Part shown: positions 32,975 through 42,409 of the stretch, piece by piece
Layout: every line of letters starts with the position of its first letter
Position numbering within the stretch: position 1 is the stretch's first letter
Origin: Polynucleobacter sp. es-EL-1
Lineage (GTDB): Bacteria > Pseudomonadota > Gammaproteobacteria > Burkholderiales > Burkholderiaceae
Length of the DNA: 64,000 bases
NCBI RefSeq assembly: GCF_018687975.1
Contig: NZ_CP061310.1
Span: forward strand, 1,302,001-1,366,000
Reading direction: 5' to 3'
Position numbers and translations under genes: made by a program
The notes under the pieces: model-generated
The model's database searches: none
What the model was told of the DNA's origin: nothing
The model's input: the letters and a program-made list of their open reading frames with translations, nothing else

Positions 32975-33766
32975 TTAGCCCTTCAGCTTAAGATTTAACT
33001 GTTCTTCGGTTGCTACTTTATTTGCAGCCTTCTTTTTGGCTGACCGAGTTTTCTTAGGTTTACCCATTTCTTGAGGCAAGGCTTTTAATGCCCCAACCAA
33101 AGCCAATTTAGCAGCAGCTTGCTCGGCTGCTCGGCGTGAAGCACCTTCACCCTTTACAGACACCTTCAAACTCGGTATGAGGCATTCCACCTCAAATTGT
33201 TGATTATGAGCTGCACCGCTAGTGCCAATCACGTTATAAGTCGGCAAAGCTAACTGATAACCCTGCAGACACTCCTGCAACAAGGTCTTATCGTCTTTAC
33301 CAAGCGTCTTTGGATCTACGTTGGCCAAAATAATCGAATAGAGTTTTCGTAAGCAGGTCTTGGCAGCATCAAAACCGCCATCCAAGAAAATCGCTCCAGT
33401 CACAGCCTCTAGAGTATCAGCCAAGATTGATGGTCTACGAAATCCACCACTCTTCAGCTCACCCTCACCTAGACGCAAATAGTCAGAAAGTGAGAGGGTT
33501 TGGGCAATTTCATATAAAGCCTGTTGCTTCACCAAATTAGCGCGCACGCGTGAAAGGTCGCCTTCATCTAAATCTGCATAACGCTCGTATAGCATTTCTG
33601 CGACAACGCAATTGAGAATCGAGTCACCTAAAAACTCAAGACGCTCATTGTTCTTTTTGCTATGACTGCGATGCGTTAATGCCTGATGAAGCAACTCTGG
33701 CTTTTTAAAGGTATAAGCCAGTCGCGCTTGAAGCGGGGCTGTTTCAATAACGGCGCGAGCGTTCAT
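32975..33766 (-). CDS. rnc: Ribonuclease III
   Basis: Double-strand-specific RNase of 263 aa, processing rRNA and many mRNAs. The catalytic signature NERLEFLGDSILNCVVAE and a second acidic site near DTLEAVTGAIFLDGG are present, followed by a C-terminal dsRNA-binding domain (PTYNVIGTSGAAHNQQFEVE). A Lys-rich tail extends beyond the usual end (KKTRSAKKKAANK). ATG 33766, four bases after the lepB stop, is chosen over an upstream non-ATG codon at 33796 lying inside lepB. Confidence 0.96.
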   Translation of the reverse strand: MNARAVIETAPLQARLAYTFKKPELLHQALTHRSHSKKNNERLEFLGDSILNCVVAEMLYERYADLDEGDLSRVRANLVKQQALYEIAQTLSLSDYLRLGEGELKSGGFRRPSILADTLEAVTGAIFLDGGFDAAKTCLRKLYSIILANVDPKTLGKDDKTLLQECLQGYQLALPTYNVIGTSGAAHNQQFEVECLIPSLKVSVKGEGASRRAAEQAAAKLALVGALKALPQEMGKPKKTRSAKKKAANKVATEEQLNLKLKG

Positions 33767-33770
33767 TGTC

Positions 33771-34577
33771 TTACTCAAAGCCACCAATGCGGCCAAGGTT
33801 GCCTAAATTTAGCCAGACAAAAAATGCTCTACCCACAATATTCTTGTCCGGCACAAAACCCCAGTAACGAGAATCCGCACTGTTATCTCGGTTATCACCC
33901 ATCGCAAAATAATGTCCAGGTGGAACAGTACAAATCAGCCCAGCATTTTGGTATTGGCAGTTCTCAAAGCCCGGGAAACGCTCCGTTGGAAAGCTAGCTG
34001 ATGGTCGATCAGGATCATTGAGGATGTCATGTTTATTGCCGCCAAGATCGGCAGGAAAGGATTCTGTATAACGCTTGGCATAGCGCATATTTTCTGGATC
34101 AAGATAGGGTTCGCCGCCGCTGTACTGTAATGGCTGACCGTTAACAGTGAGGCGCTTGCCCTGATACTCAACGGTATCACCTGGTAAGGCAACGATCCGC
34201 TTAATGTAATCAATCGACTCATCCCGTGGGTAGCGGAACACTACTACATCACCGCGTTTAGGGGTCCCAAGGTCAATCACTTTTTTATTGATGACCGGTA
34301 AACGAATACCGTAGGTAAATTTATTGACCAAAATAAAATCACCAATCTGCAGCGTGGGAATCATCGAGCCTGAAGGAATCTTAAAGGGCTCAGCAATGAA
34401 TGAACGCAATACAAACACTGCGCAAATAACCGGGAAAAATCCTGCTGTGTACTCCAACCAGAGGGGCATACGTTCAATGCCATCGGCACGGCGCTGTGGC
34501 GCAAAGTAAAAGCGATCAGCTAGCCAAGCAATGCCAGAAACCACGACCAAGATAAATAGAATGAGTGCGAAGTTCAT
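33771..34577 (-). CDS. lepB: Signal peptidase I
   Basis: Inner membrane peptidase of 268 aa that removes signal peptides from exported proteins. Two N-terminal membrane segments (residues 3-20 and 46-58) precede the periplasmic catalytic domain. The Ser/Lys dyad is S71 (FKIPSGSMIPTL) and K126 (DYIKRIVALPGD); GDNRDNSADSRYWGFVP is near the end. Its first base is shared with the lepA stop, the usual lepA-lepB-rnc arrangement. Confidence 0.97.
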   Translation of the reverse strand: MNFALILFILVVVSGIAWLADRFYFAPQRRADGIERMPLWLEYTAGFFPVICAVFVLRSFIAEPFKIPSGSMIPTLQIGDFILVNKFTYGIRLPVINKKVIDLGTPKRGDVVVFRYPRDESIDYIKRIVALPGDTVEYQGKRLTVNGQPLQYSGGEPYLDPENMRYAKRYTESFPADLGGNKHDILNDPDRPSASFPTERFPGFENCQYQNAGLICTVPPGHYFAMGDNRDNSADSRYWGFVPDKNIVGRAFFVWLNLGNLGRIGGFE

Positions 34578-36382
34578 TAATCGTCTACCTGCAAAATGGC
34601 CAAGAAAGCCTCTTGTGGAATTTCCACATTACCCACTTGCTTCATGCGCTTCTTACCTTCTTTTTGCTTCTCTAATAACTTACGCTTACGTGAGATATCG
34701 CCGCCATAACATTTAGCCAATACGTTTTTACGCAATGCCTTGACGTTCTCACGCGCAACAATATTGCTACCAATCGCTGCCTGAATCGCCACATCAAACA
34801 TTTGACGCGGAATGATGCCGCGCATTTTGGCAACCACTTCACGACCACGATGCTGGCTATTACTGCGGTGAACAATCACTGATAAGGCGTCGACCCGCTC
34901 ACCATTAATCAGAATATCAACTTTGACCACATCTGCTGGACGATATTCTTTGAACTCATAATCCATAGACGCGTAGCCACGCGAGATGGATTTCATCTTG
35001 TCAAAGAAATCCAATACGATTTCAGCCATGGGCAATTCGTATGTGAGTTTGACCTGGCGTCCAAGATAATTCATATCCATCTGAATACCGCGCTTGCCAA
35101 CGCACAAAGTAATAATGGAGCCAACATACTCTTGTGGCATGTATAAATTCACGGTCACGATAGGCTCAAGAATTGTATTAATCTTGCTCGCCTCTGGCAT
35201 CTTCGATGGGTTATCCACCAAAATCACTGAGCCATCAGATTGCTCCACTTGATAGACCACCGTTGGCGCAGTGGTAATGAGGTTCATGCCATATTGACGC
35301 TCTAAACGCTCCTGCACAATTTCCATGTGCAACAGACCTAAGAAGCCGCAGCGGAAACCAAAACCCAGCGCTTGCGATACCTCAGGCTCATACAAGAGTG
35401 ACGCATCATTTAATTGCAACTTCTCCAAAGATTCGCGCAATTGATCATACTCACTAGACTCCACTGGATAGAGTCCTGCAAATACTTGTGGCTTCACTTC
35501 TTTAAATCCCGGCAGTGGTTCTGAGGCAGGCACCTTACCCTGCTGACCTGGAGAGTGCGTCACCGTATCACCCACCTTTGCCGCTTTTAATTCTTTAATA
35601 CCAGCAATCACAAAGCCTACTTGGCCAGCAGATAACTCTGGGCGATCGACAGACTTAGGGCTAAATACGCCTACGTGCTCAACCAAATGGCTAGAACCAT
35701 TGGCCATTAAGGTGATTTTTTCTTTGGGCTTCAAAGTGCCATTGACAACACGCACCAACATCACCACACCAACGTAGTTGTCAAACCATGAATCAATAAT
35801 CAGCGCTTGCAAAGGATCAGCGGCATTACCTTTTGGTGGAGGTACGCGAGCGATCATTTCTTCGATCACATCCTCAACGCCCATACCTGTTTTAGCTGAG
35901 CAAGTTACTGCCTCTGATGCATCAATACCAATGACATCTTCGATTTCTTTTTTAGCACGCTCTGGGTCTGCCTGAGGCAAATCAATCTTATTGAGAACTG
36001 GAACAACCTCAACACCTAACTCCAGCGCCATGTAGCAGTTGGCAACGGTTTGTGCTTCAACGCCTTGACTGGCATCAACTACTAACAATGCGCCTTCACA
36101 TGCCGATAAGGAGCGACTGACTTCATAAGAGAAGTCAACGTGACCAGGTGTATCAATTAAATTGAGGTTATACGTTTTGCCATCTCTGGACTTATAGGTC
36201 AACGCAGCAGTTTGCGCTTTGATGGTGATGCCACGCTCGCGCTCAATATCCATTGAGTCTAAAACTTGGGCTTCCATTTCCCGATCGGAAAGGCCGCCGC
36301 ATAACTGAATAATGCGATCAGCTAGCGTTGATTTGCCGTGATCGATATGGGCGATGATAGAAAAATTGCGGATTAAATCCAT
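34577..36382 (-). CDS. lepA: Elongation factor 4 (LepA)
   Basis: Ribosome-associated translational GTPase of 601 aa. G1 is AHIDHGKSTLAD, G3 DTPGHVDF, and G4 NKIDLPQAD, followed by domains II and III. The LepA-specific C-terminal domain ends with VLAKCYGGDISRKRKLLEKQ. Length and motifs match the family. It lies downstream of mucD with a 145 bp gap and overlaps lepB by one base. Confidence 0.98.
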   Translation of the reverse strand: MDLIRNFSIIAHIDHGKSTLADRIIQLCGGLSDREMEAQVLDSMDIERERGITIKAQTAALTYKSRDGKTYNLNLIDTPGHVDFSYEVSRSLSACEGALLVVDASQGVEAQTVANCYMALELGVEVVPVLNKIDLPQADPERAKKEIEDVIGIDASEAVTCSAKTGMGVEDVIEEMIARVPPPKGNAADPLQALIIDSWFDNYVGVVMLVRVVNGTLKPKEKITLMANGSSHLVEHVGVFSPKSVDRPELSAGQVGFVIAGIKELKAAKVGDTVTHSPGQQGKVPASEPLPGFKEVKPQVFAGLYPVESSEYDQLRESLEKLQLNDASLLYEPEVSQALGFGFRCGFLGLLHMEIVQERLERQYGMNLITTAPTVVYQVEQSDGSVILVDNPSKMPEASKINTILEPIVTVNLYMPQEYVGSIITLCVGKRGIQMDMNYLGRQVKLTYELPMAEIVLDFFDKMKSISRGYASMDYEFKEYRPADVVKVDILINGERVDALSVIVHRSNSQHRGREVVAKMRGIIPRQMFDVAIQAAIGSNIVARENVKALRKNVLAKCYGGDISRKRKLLEKQKEGKKRMKQVGNVEIPQEAFLAILQVDD

Positions 36383-36467
36383 AGCGTCTTATTTGATCTT
36401 TAAAAAACGCCTTGTCAGAACGCACCACGATGATGCGCTGCAAAAAGTCGTCTTGAAAGAGATTGTA

Positions 36468-36503
36468 ATGGGTGGCGCCAAAATAGCGCCAAACCCATTT
36501 TTT
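36468..36503 (+). terminator. Hairpin with T-run on the plus strand between mucD and lepA
   Basis: ATGGGTGGCGC (36468-36478) pairs with GCGCCAAACCCAT (36486-36498), leaving a 2-nt bulge, and TTTTTT follows on the plus strand. Both flanking genes are on the minus strand, where no T-run follows the hairpin. It could stop antisense transcription or be a processing hairpin between mucD and lepA. Confidence 0.45.
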
Positions 36504-36527
36504 CCGCTTAAAAAGCAGGGTTTTAGC

Positions 36528-37982
36528 TTATTTCGGTCTCACCGGGATGATCATAGTGCTGTCAGCACGGCGGACAAAAACAGGAACCGCTTTGTTGGCG
36601 TCTAGACTCTTAGCCACGGCCTCAAACTGCTTAATTCCCGTGATATCCGTGTCTGCAATACGCACAATGACATCCCCAGGGCGAACCCCTGCACGGGCGA
36701 GAGGACCCTCACCTAAACCAGTGACCTCAACCCCACCTCGGATATTTAAATCCCGCTTTTTAGCCTCTGTAAGCTCTGAGACGATTACTCCCATGGTACT
36801 AGCACTCTTACCATTCGCTCCTGAGCTCTCTGGCTTCTTAGCTGCAGCCTGACTAGCGTCGGTATCTGCCACCGTCACTGTTAGATCCTTAGTAGTTCCT
36901 TTACGCCATACTTGTACGGTGGCACTCGTTCCAGGCTTAGTCTCACCAACGACCCTGGGTAAATCAGTTGATTTAGCAATATCTCGACCATTAAAGCTCA
37001 AGATGACGTCACCCGATTCAATACCCCCCGCAGCCGCAGGACCACCAGGCTCGACATTGCGGACATAGGCTCCGCGAGGTTTGCCTAGACCCAAACTCTC
37101 AGCAACCTCTTTTGTCATTTCTCCTAGGGCTACACCAATACGACCACGGGTCATCTTGCCATTGGTACGCAACTGGTCTGCAACCCGCATCGCCTCATCA
37201 ATCGGAATGGCAAAAGAAATGCCCATATAACCACCAGAGCGGCTAAAGATTTGCGAGTTAATCCCAATCACTTGACCAGCTGTATTGAGCAAAGGGCCAC
37301 CAGAATTACCGGGATTGACCGCTACGTCCGTCTGGATAAAGGGTAAATAATCCCCAGTATCTCGACTCTTAGCAGACACAATGCCGGCAGTAACGGTATT
37401 TTCAAGGCCGAATGGAGAGCCTATGGCTACGACCCATTCACCTACACGCACTTTGGAAGAATCTCCCAAAGGTAGGCGAGGTAAATCACGAGCATCGATT
37501 TTCACAACCGCTACATCGGTACGCTTATCCATACCCAATAACTTGGCCTTAAATTCACGCTTGTCAGTCAAAGTGACATAGATTGTTGTGGCACCTTCTA
37601 CAACATGGGCATTTGTCAGAATTAAGCCATTGGATTCAATAATGAATCCCGAGCCCACACCCCGGTCAGCCTCTTGCGGCTTGCCGGAATTGGGTTGTCC
37701 TTGCTTGGGGGGATTGCCATTAGGCATCCCTGGCATTGGCACTCCAAAAAAGCGCCTGAAGAACTCTGCCTGATCGTCAGGCATCCCAGGGAATCCTCCC
37801 TGAGCTTGCTGCGCCATCACTTTTTCAGTAGTCCGAATATTGACCACCGCAGGACTAGCACGCTCAACCAAATCTGCAAAATCAGGCAGCAAAACCCGCG
37901 GATTTTGCGCAAATGCTGTTGGAGTGAATGCAATTTGCCCAAGACTCAGAATAGCCAGGAGCGCAATAAAGTACTTTTTCAT
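36528..37982 (-). CDS. mucD: Periplasmic Do-type serine protease (MucD/DegQ-like)
   Basis: Exported trypsin-like protease/chaperone of 484 aa for envelope protein quality control. A signal peptide ends near residue 25 (PTAFAQ). The triad is H126 (LTNAHVVEG), D156 (KRTDVAVVK) and S227 (NPGNSGGPLL). Two PDZ domains follow (about 255-350 and 395-480). A Gly/Pro/Gln-rich loop near residues 60-105 is typical of DegP-like LA loops. In relatives this gene follows rpoE-rseA-rseB; here it follows fabF directly. Confidence 0.94.
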   Translation of the reverse strand: MKKYFIALLAILSLGQIAFTPTAFAQNPRVLLPDFADLVERASPAVVNIRTTEKVMAQQAQGGFPGMPDDQAEFFRRFFGVPMPGMPNGNPPKQGQPNSGKPQEADRGVGSGFIIESNGLILTNAHVVEGATTIYVTLTDKREFKAKLLGMDKRTDVAVVKIDARDLPRLPLGDSSKVRVGEWVVAIGSPFGLENTVTAGIVSAKSRDTGDYLPFIQTDVAVNPGNSGGPLLNTAGQVIGINSQIFSRSGGYMGISFAIPIDEAMRVADQLRTNGKMTRGRIGVALGEMTKEVAESLGLGKPRGAYVRNVEPGGPAAAGGIESGDVILSFNGRDIAKSTDLPRVVGETKPGTSATVQVWRKGTTKDLTVTVADTDASQAAAKKPESSGANGKSASTMGVIVSELTEAKKRDLNIRGGVEVTGLGEGPLARAGVRPGDVIVRIADTDITGIKQFEAVAKSLDANKAVPVFVRRADSTMIIPVRPK

Positions 37983-38045
37983 GATGCTTTAGACCTACTT
38001 GGTAAATACCAGTGAATGAGATTAAGAAGTTACTTAATCTGAATA

Positions 38046-39293
38046 TTAGGTCAATTTGCCAAAAATCAAGGTACCGTTAGTACCCCCAAAGCCAAAGTTG
38101 TTTTTGACAGCATGCTCAATCTTCACATCACGAGCCGTATTGGCACAGTAATCCAAGTCACACTCAGGGTCTTGATTGAAGATATTAATCGTTGGCGGAG
38201 ACTTTTGATTGTGTAAAGCCAAAATAGTAAAGACAGATTCCAAGCCGCCAGCACCACCCAAGAGGTGGCCAGTCATGGACTTAGTGGAGTTAATCAAAGT
38301 CTTCTTGGCATGCTCACCAAGAGCTGCTTTAATGGCGCCGGTTTCATTCTTATCACCCAAAGGCGTTGAGGTTCCGTGCGCATTGATGTATTGAATTTGA
38401 TCAGGATTTAAGCCGGCATCACGCATGGCATTGACCATGCAACGACGTGGGCCATCCATATTGGGAGCAGTCATGTGATACGCATCACCACTCATACCGA
38501 AGCCGAGCAGCTCGCAATAAATTTTTGCACCGCGTGCTTTAGCGTGTTCATACTCTTCGAGAACAATGACACCTGCACCCTCACCCAGAACAAAACCATC
38601 ACGGTCTACATCCCAAGGGCGTGAAGCAGTTGCAGGATCATCATTACGGGTTGAAAGCGCGCGAGCAGATGCAAAGCCGCCAACGCCTAATGCAGAAATC
38701 GTAGATTCTGCACCGCCAGCCACCATCACATCGGCATCACCATATTGAATTAAGCGTGCTGCCAATCCAATGCTATGCAAACCAGTTGTACAAGCCGTCA
38801 CTGCTGCAACATTTGGCCCTTTCAGACCAAACAAAATACTGAGGTGACCAGAAATCATATTAATGATCGAGCCTGGTACAAAGAATGGAGAAATGCGACG
38901 AGGACCCCGAGCCAACAGCTCAGCGCCAGTCTCTTCAATCATTGGTAAACCACCAATGCCTGAGCCCACCATCACGCCAATGCGTTCTGCGTTCTCTTCT
39001 GTTACTTGCAGTCCGCTATCGCGAATGGCTTGCGTGCCAGCGGCAATACCGTAATGGATAAAGGTATCCATATGGCGCGCCTCTTTGGCAGACACATATT
39101 CTTCAACATTGAAATCTTTCACCTCACCAGCGAAATGCACGCTCAGTGGTGTATGGTCAAACTTCGTGATGGTAGCGATGCCTGATTTGCCCGCGAGCAA
39201 ATTAGACCAAGCTACATCAACAGAATTACCAACAGGTGAAATAAGGCCCAGGCCGGTAACAACTACCCGGCGACGGCCATTTGATGCTGACAC
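38046..39293 (-). CDS. fabF: 3-oxoacyl-ACP synthase II
   Basis: Condensing enzyme of 415 aa that elongates acyl-ACP with malonyl-ACP and controls cis-vaccenate content. The nucleophile Cys lies in AVTACTTGLHSIG, the first His in INAHGTSTPLGD and the second in MTGHLLGGAGG; NNFGFGGTNGTL ends the protein. It is the last fab gene of the cluster. 27 bp separates it from acpP. A weak 8-bp hairpin (AGATTAAG/CTTAATCT, 38019-38040) follows its stop. Confidence 0.97.
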   Translation of the reverse strand: MSASNGRRRVVVTGLGLISPVGNSVDVAWSNLLAGKSGIATITKFDHTPLSVHFAGEVKDFNVEEYVSAKEARHMDTFIHYGIAAGTQAIRDSGLQVTEENAERIGVMVGSGIGGLPMIEETGAELLARGPRRISPFFVPGSIINMISGHLSILFGLKGPNVAAVTACTTGLHSIGLAARLIQYGDADVMVAGGAESTISALGVGGFASARALSTRNDDPATASRPWDVDRDGFVLGEGAGVIVLEEYEHAKARGAKIYCELLGFGMSGDAYHMTAPNMDGPRRCMVNAMRDAGLNPDQIQYINAHGTSTPLGDKNETGAIKAALGEHAKKTLINSTKSMTGHLLGGAGGLESVFTILALHNQKSPPTINIFNQDPECDLDYCANTARDVKIEHAVKNNFGFGGTNGTLIFGKLT

Positions 39294-39320
39294 AGTAATA
39301 GCTAGATATTAGCTAGGGAA

Positions 39321-39560
39321 TTAACCCTGAGCTTTAGATTTAGCGAAATCGATAGCGAGCTGAACGGTAGTGATTTTTTCAGCTTCCTCATCAGGAATTT
39401 CGATGCCGAATTCATCTTCCAAAGCCATTACCAACTCAACAGTGTCAAGAGAGTCTGCGCCCAAGTCATTCACAAAAGAAGATTCATTTTTGATCTCTGC
39501 TTCTGCGACGCCCAATTGCTCAGCGACGATCTTCTTAACGCGTTGTTCGATGTTATCCAT
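39321..39560 (-). CDS. acpP: Acyl carrier protein
   Basis: Acidic protein of 79 aa that carries growing fatty acids on 4'-phosphopantetheine. The attachment serine is in DLGADSLDTVELVMALEDEF. ATG 39560 (MDNIEQRVKK) is chosen because it follows GGGGGACTTA, a good ribosome binding site, and matches the family N-terminus; a further in-frame start four codons upstream is less likely. About 100 bp separates it from fabG, room for a separate promoter. Confidence 0.98.
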   Translation of the reverse strand: MDNIEQRVKKIVAEQLGVAEAEIKNESSFVNDLGADSLDTVELVMALEDEFGIEIPDEEAEKITTVQLAIDFAKSKAQG

Positions 39561-39663
39561 TAAGTCCCCCAAGGGTTGTAAAAAAACGATGAAAAGAATT
39601 TTATCAGCTTGGCGGACTGAATTAGCAAATCCACCAAAAAATGACCAAATTCCTGCTATAAAT

Positions 39664-40407
39664 TTAAGCTAAATAGAGGCCGCCATTGACATGTAGGGTG
39701 TTACCCGTAATGTATCCTGCTGCTGGAGAGGCTAAAAATGCTACAGCCTGGGCTACATCCTCAGGGCTACCCAATCTAGCCAAGGGAATATTCACTTTGA
39801 GGGCATTTTGCTGTTCTTCACTCAAAGCGCGGGTCATATCTGTGTCAATAAACCCAGGTGCCACACAATTAACAGTGATGTTGCGGCTACCGATTTCGCG
39901 CGCTAAAGCGCGAGTCATCCCTGAAACTCCTGCTTTTGCTGCAGCGTAATTGGCCTGTCCAGGATTGCCCATATGACCAACAATCGAGGTGATATTAATA
40001 ATGCGGCCAGCACGCGCTTTCATCATCGGACGCATGACCGCTTGAGATAAGCGAAAGACTGAACTTAAATTAGTATCAATCACGTCACTCCACTCTTCAG
40101 ACTTCATTCGCATCGCCAAGTTATCGCGCGTGATACCCGCGTTGTTTACCAAGATATTGATTCCGCCATACTCTTTAACGATGAGATCAATGATTTCCTC
40201 GCAAGCATTTGGTGCAGTGACATTTAATACCTTACCTGCACCCCCTGAGGCTTTTAAACGCTCATCGATAGCTTTGGCACCACTGTCTGAAGTAGCCGTA
40301 CCAATCACTTTAGCGCCGCACTTCACCAACTCATCCGCGATAGCCTGACCAATACCGCGCGATGCACCAGTGACCAATGCAATTTGTCCGCTTAGATCGA
40401 GATTCAT
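39664..40407 (-). CDS. fabG: 3-oxoacyl-ACP reductase
   Basis: NADPH-dependent short-chain reductase of 247 aa for the first reduction of fatty acid elongation. The cofactor loop is TGASRGIGQAIA, the catalytic Ser and Tyr-Lys appear in INITSIVGHMGNPGQANYAAAKAG (split between residues about 136 and 159), and NNAG and the C-terminal NTLHVNGGLYLA are typical. Between fabD and acpP. Confidence 0.97.
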   Translation of the reverse strand: MNLDLSGQIALVTGASRGIGQAIADELVKCGAKVIGTATSDSGAKAIDERLKASGGAGKVLNVTAPNACEEIIDLIVKEYGGINILVNNAGITRDNLAMRMKSEEWSDVIDTNLSSVFRLSQAVMRPMMKARAGRIINITSIVGHMGNPGQANYAAAKAGVSGMTRALAREIGSRNITVNCVAPGFIDTDMTRALSEEQQNALKVNIPLARLGSPEDVAQAVAFLASPAAGYITGNTLHVNGGLYLA

Positions 40408-40443
40408 ATTTGTCTTTCGTTATTTCTCAATAATTGTGAATAT

Positions 40444-41379
40444 TTACTTTACTGCAGCAAGTGCCTCGTTCAGACTGGTTTCATCAAAAATAGGCAGTCC
40501 AATAACCTTTTCATTAATGCGTTTGGTGAGGCCAGCCAAGACTTTTCCGGGGCCACACTCAATAACCTCGGTGATGCCCTGCGCAGCCATCATATTGATG
40601 GTTTCCTGCCAGCGCACTGGCTTAGCAGCTTGACGTACCAAAGCGTCTTTAATGGCAGCAGGATCATTCAATATCTCTACATCCACGTTATTAATTACAG
40701 GAACCGTGGGTGCTTTGAATTCAATATTGGCTAAATAGGCTTTTAACTTCTCTGATGCAGGCTGCAGCAAAGAAGAATGGAATGGTGCAGATACTGGCAA
40801 AGGCAGTGCCCGTTTCGCGCCAGCCGCTTTTAGTAATTCACATGCCTTGGTAACAGCATCGCTGCCGCCAGCGATCACTACTTGTCCAGGTGCATTAAAG
40901 TTCACTGCCTCCACAACACCGCCGCAAGCCGTAGCAGCCTCTGCACATACGGTCTTCACGATGGCATCCTCAAGCCCCAAAATAGCGGCCATACCGCCTG
41001 TACCAACTGGTACTGCAGTTTGCATCGCTTCCGCGCGAAAGCGTACTAGCGGAACCGCATCTTTAAAAGAAAGTACTCCTGCAGCAACTAAAGCAGAGTA
41101 CTCACCAAGACTATGACCCGCCATGACTTTAGGAATAGCGCCGCCAGCCGCCAACCAAGCGCGATAAAAAGCAATTGCAGCAGTCAGCATCACTGGCTGA
41201 GTATTCGTTGTTAAAGCAAGGGCTTCTGCAGGGCCATGGGCAATCAGCGTTGCAACGTCCTCGCCTAATGCTTCTGAAGCTTCTTGCAAGGTCTCGCGCA
41301 CTTCAGGGCGATCCGCAATAGTGTTGAGCATCCCAACAGATTGGGAACCTTGACCAGGAAATACGAAGGCAAATGTCAT
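40444..41379 (-). CDS. fabD: Malonyl-CoA:ACP transacylase
   Basis: Acyltransferase of 311 aa that loads malonyl groups onto ACP. It begins TFAFVFPGQGSQSVGML. The nucleophile Ser is in MAGHSLGEYSALVAAG, and the second His lies in PVSAPFHSSLL; CGPGKVLAGL is near the end. ATG 41379 is chosen because it matches the family start and lies clear of the fabH stop; an upstream start would overlap fabH. Confidence 0.97.
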   Translation of the reverse strand: MTFAFVFPGQGSQSVGMLNTIADRPEVRETLQEASEALGEDVATLIAHGPAEALALTTNTQPVMLTAAIAFYRAWLAAGGAIPKVMAGHSLGEYSALVAAGVLSFKDAVPLVRFRAEAMQTAVPVGTGGMAAILGLEDAIVKTVCAEAATACGGVVEAVNFNAPGQVVIAGGSDAVTKACELLKAAGAKRALPLPVSAPFHSSLLQPASEKLKAYLANIEFKAPTVPVINNVDVEILNDPAAIKDALVRQAAKPVRWQETINMMAAQGITEVIECGPGKVLAGLTKRINEKVIGLPIFDETSLNEALAAVK

Positions 41380-41420
41380 AAAAATATTCGCTGAGTTAAT
41401 GTTGTTGAAATACTGTTTAC

Positions 41421-42407
41421 TTAGTACTTGATCGCTACAGCGCCCCAAGCAAATCCTCCGCCCACACCCTCCAAGAGAAGATGTTGACCACGTTGAATTT
41501 GACCAGAACGAACACCAGCATCCAAAGCTAATGGAATCGAAGCAGCTGAAGTATTGCCATGTTCATGAACCGTGACGATGACCTTATCCATAGACATACC
41601 CATCTTGCGTGCAGTACTTTCCATGATGCGGATATTCGCTTGATGTGGTACCAACCAATCAATATGTTCAGGCTTGAGATTGGCCTTTTCTAAAGCTTCA
41701 TGAGCCACTTGCTCAAGCACTTTTACTGCTAATTTGAATACCGCTTGACCATCCATTGTCATAAATGGCGAGCCATGCACTTGGCCATTACCAGCGCGCC
41801 CTGGAACACAAAGAATATCCCGCTGACTGCCATCCGCATGCAAGGCGGTCGATAAAATACCGGGCTCGCTAGATGCTTCTAGTACAACTGCGCCTGCGCC
41901 ATCCCCAAACAATACTGAGGTCGTGCGATCCTCGAAGTTTAAGATCCGAGAGAAAGTTTCGGCACCTAGAACCAATACTTTTTTATAGGTCCCAGAGCGG
42001 ATAAAAGCATCTGCAATCGCAAGTGCGTAAGTGAAACCTGCACAAACTGCCTGCACATCAAATGCAGCGCAATTGGTATGTGCGCCCAACTTATCTTGTA
42101 CAACACACGCAGTGCTTGGAAAGCCACCCAAATGATCAGGAGTGGATGTAGCCAAAATAATCAGGTCAAGATCTTCTGAAGTACAAGCAGCGCTCTCCAA
42201 TGCAGCCTCTGCGGCCTTGACTGCTAAATCACTAGTCAATTGATTGTCTGCAGCAAAGTGACGGGCAGAAATACCGCTGCGAGTCACAATCCACTCATCA
42301 CTAGTCTCAAGACCAATCTTTGCTAAACGCTCGACAAGATCTTGATTGGTTAAACGCAACTCAGGAAGGTAACTTCCCGTACCGGCTACCCGTGAATACG
42401 TTGTCAT
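41421..42407 (-). CDS. fabH: 3-oxoacyl-ACP synthase III
   Basis: Initiating condensing enzyme of 328 aa that joins acetyl-CoA and malonyl-ACP. The triad is visible: Cys in DVQAVCAGFTYAL, His in VPHQANIRIME, Asn in HEHGNTSAASIPL. GSYLPELRLTNQDL begins the protein. Two bases separate it from plsX, the standard plsX-fabH-fabD order. Confidence 0.97.
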   Translation of the reverse strand: MTTYSRVAGTGSYLPELRLTNQDLVERLAKIGLETSDEWIVTRSGISARHFAADNQLTSDLAVKAAEAALESAACTSEDLDLIILATSTPDHLGGFPSTACVVQDKLGAHTNCAAFDVQAVCAGFTYALAIADAFIRSGTYKKVLVLGAETFSRILNFEDRTTSVLFGDGAGAVVLEASSEPGILSTALHADGSQRDILCVPGRAGNGQVHGSPFMTMDGQAVFKLAVKVLEQVAHEALEKANLKPEHIDWLVPHQANIRIMESTARKMGMSMDKVIVTVHEHGNTSAASIPLALDAGVRSGQIQRGQHLLLEGVGGGFAWGAVAIKY

Positions 42408-42409
42408 TA

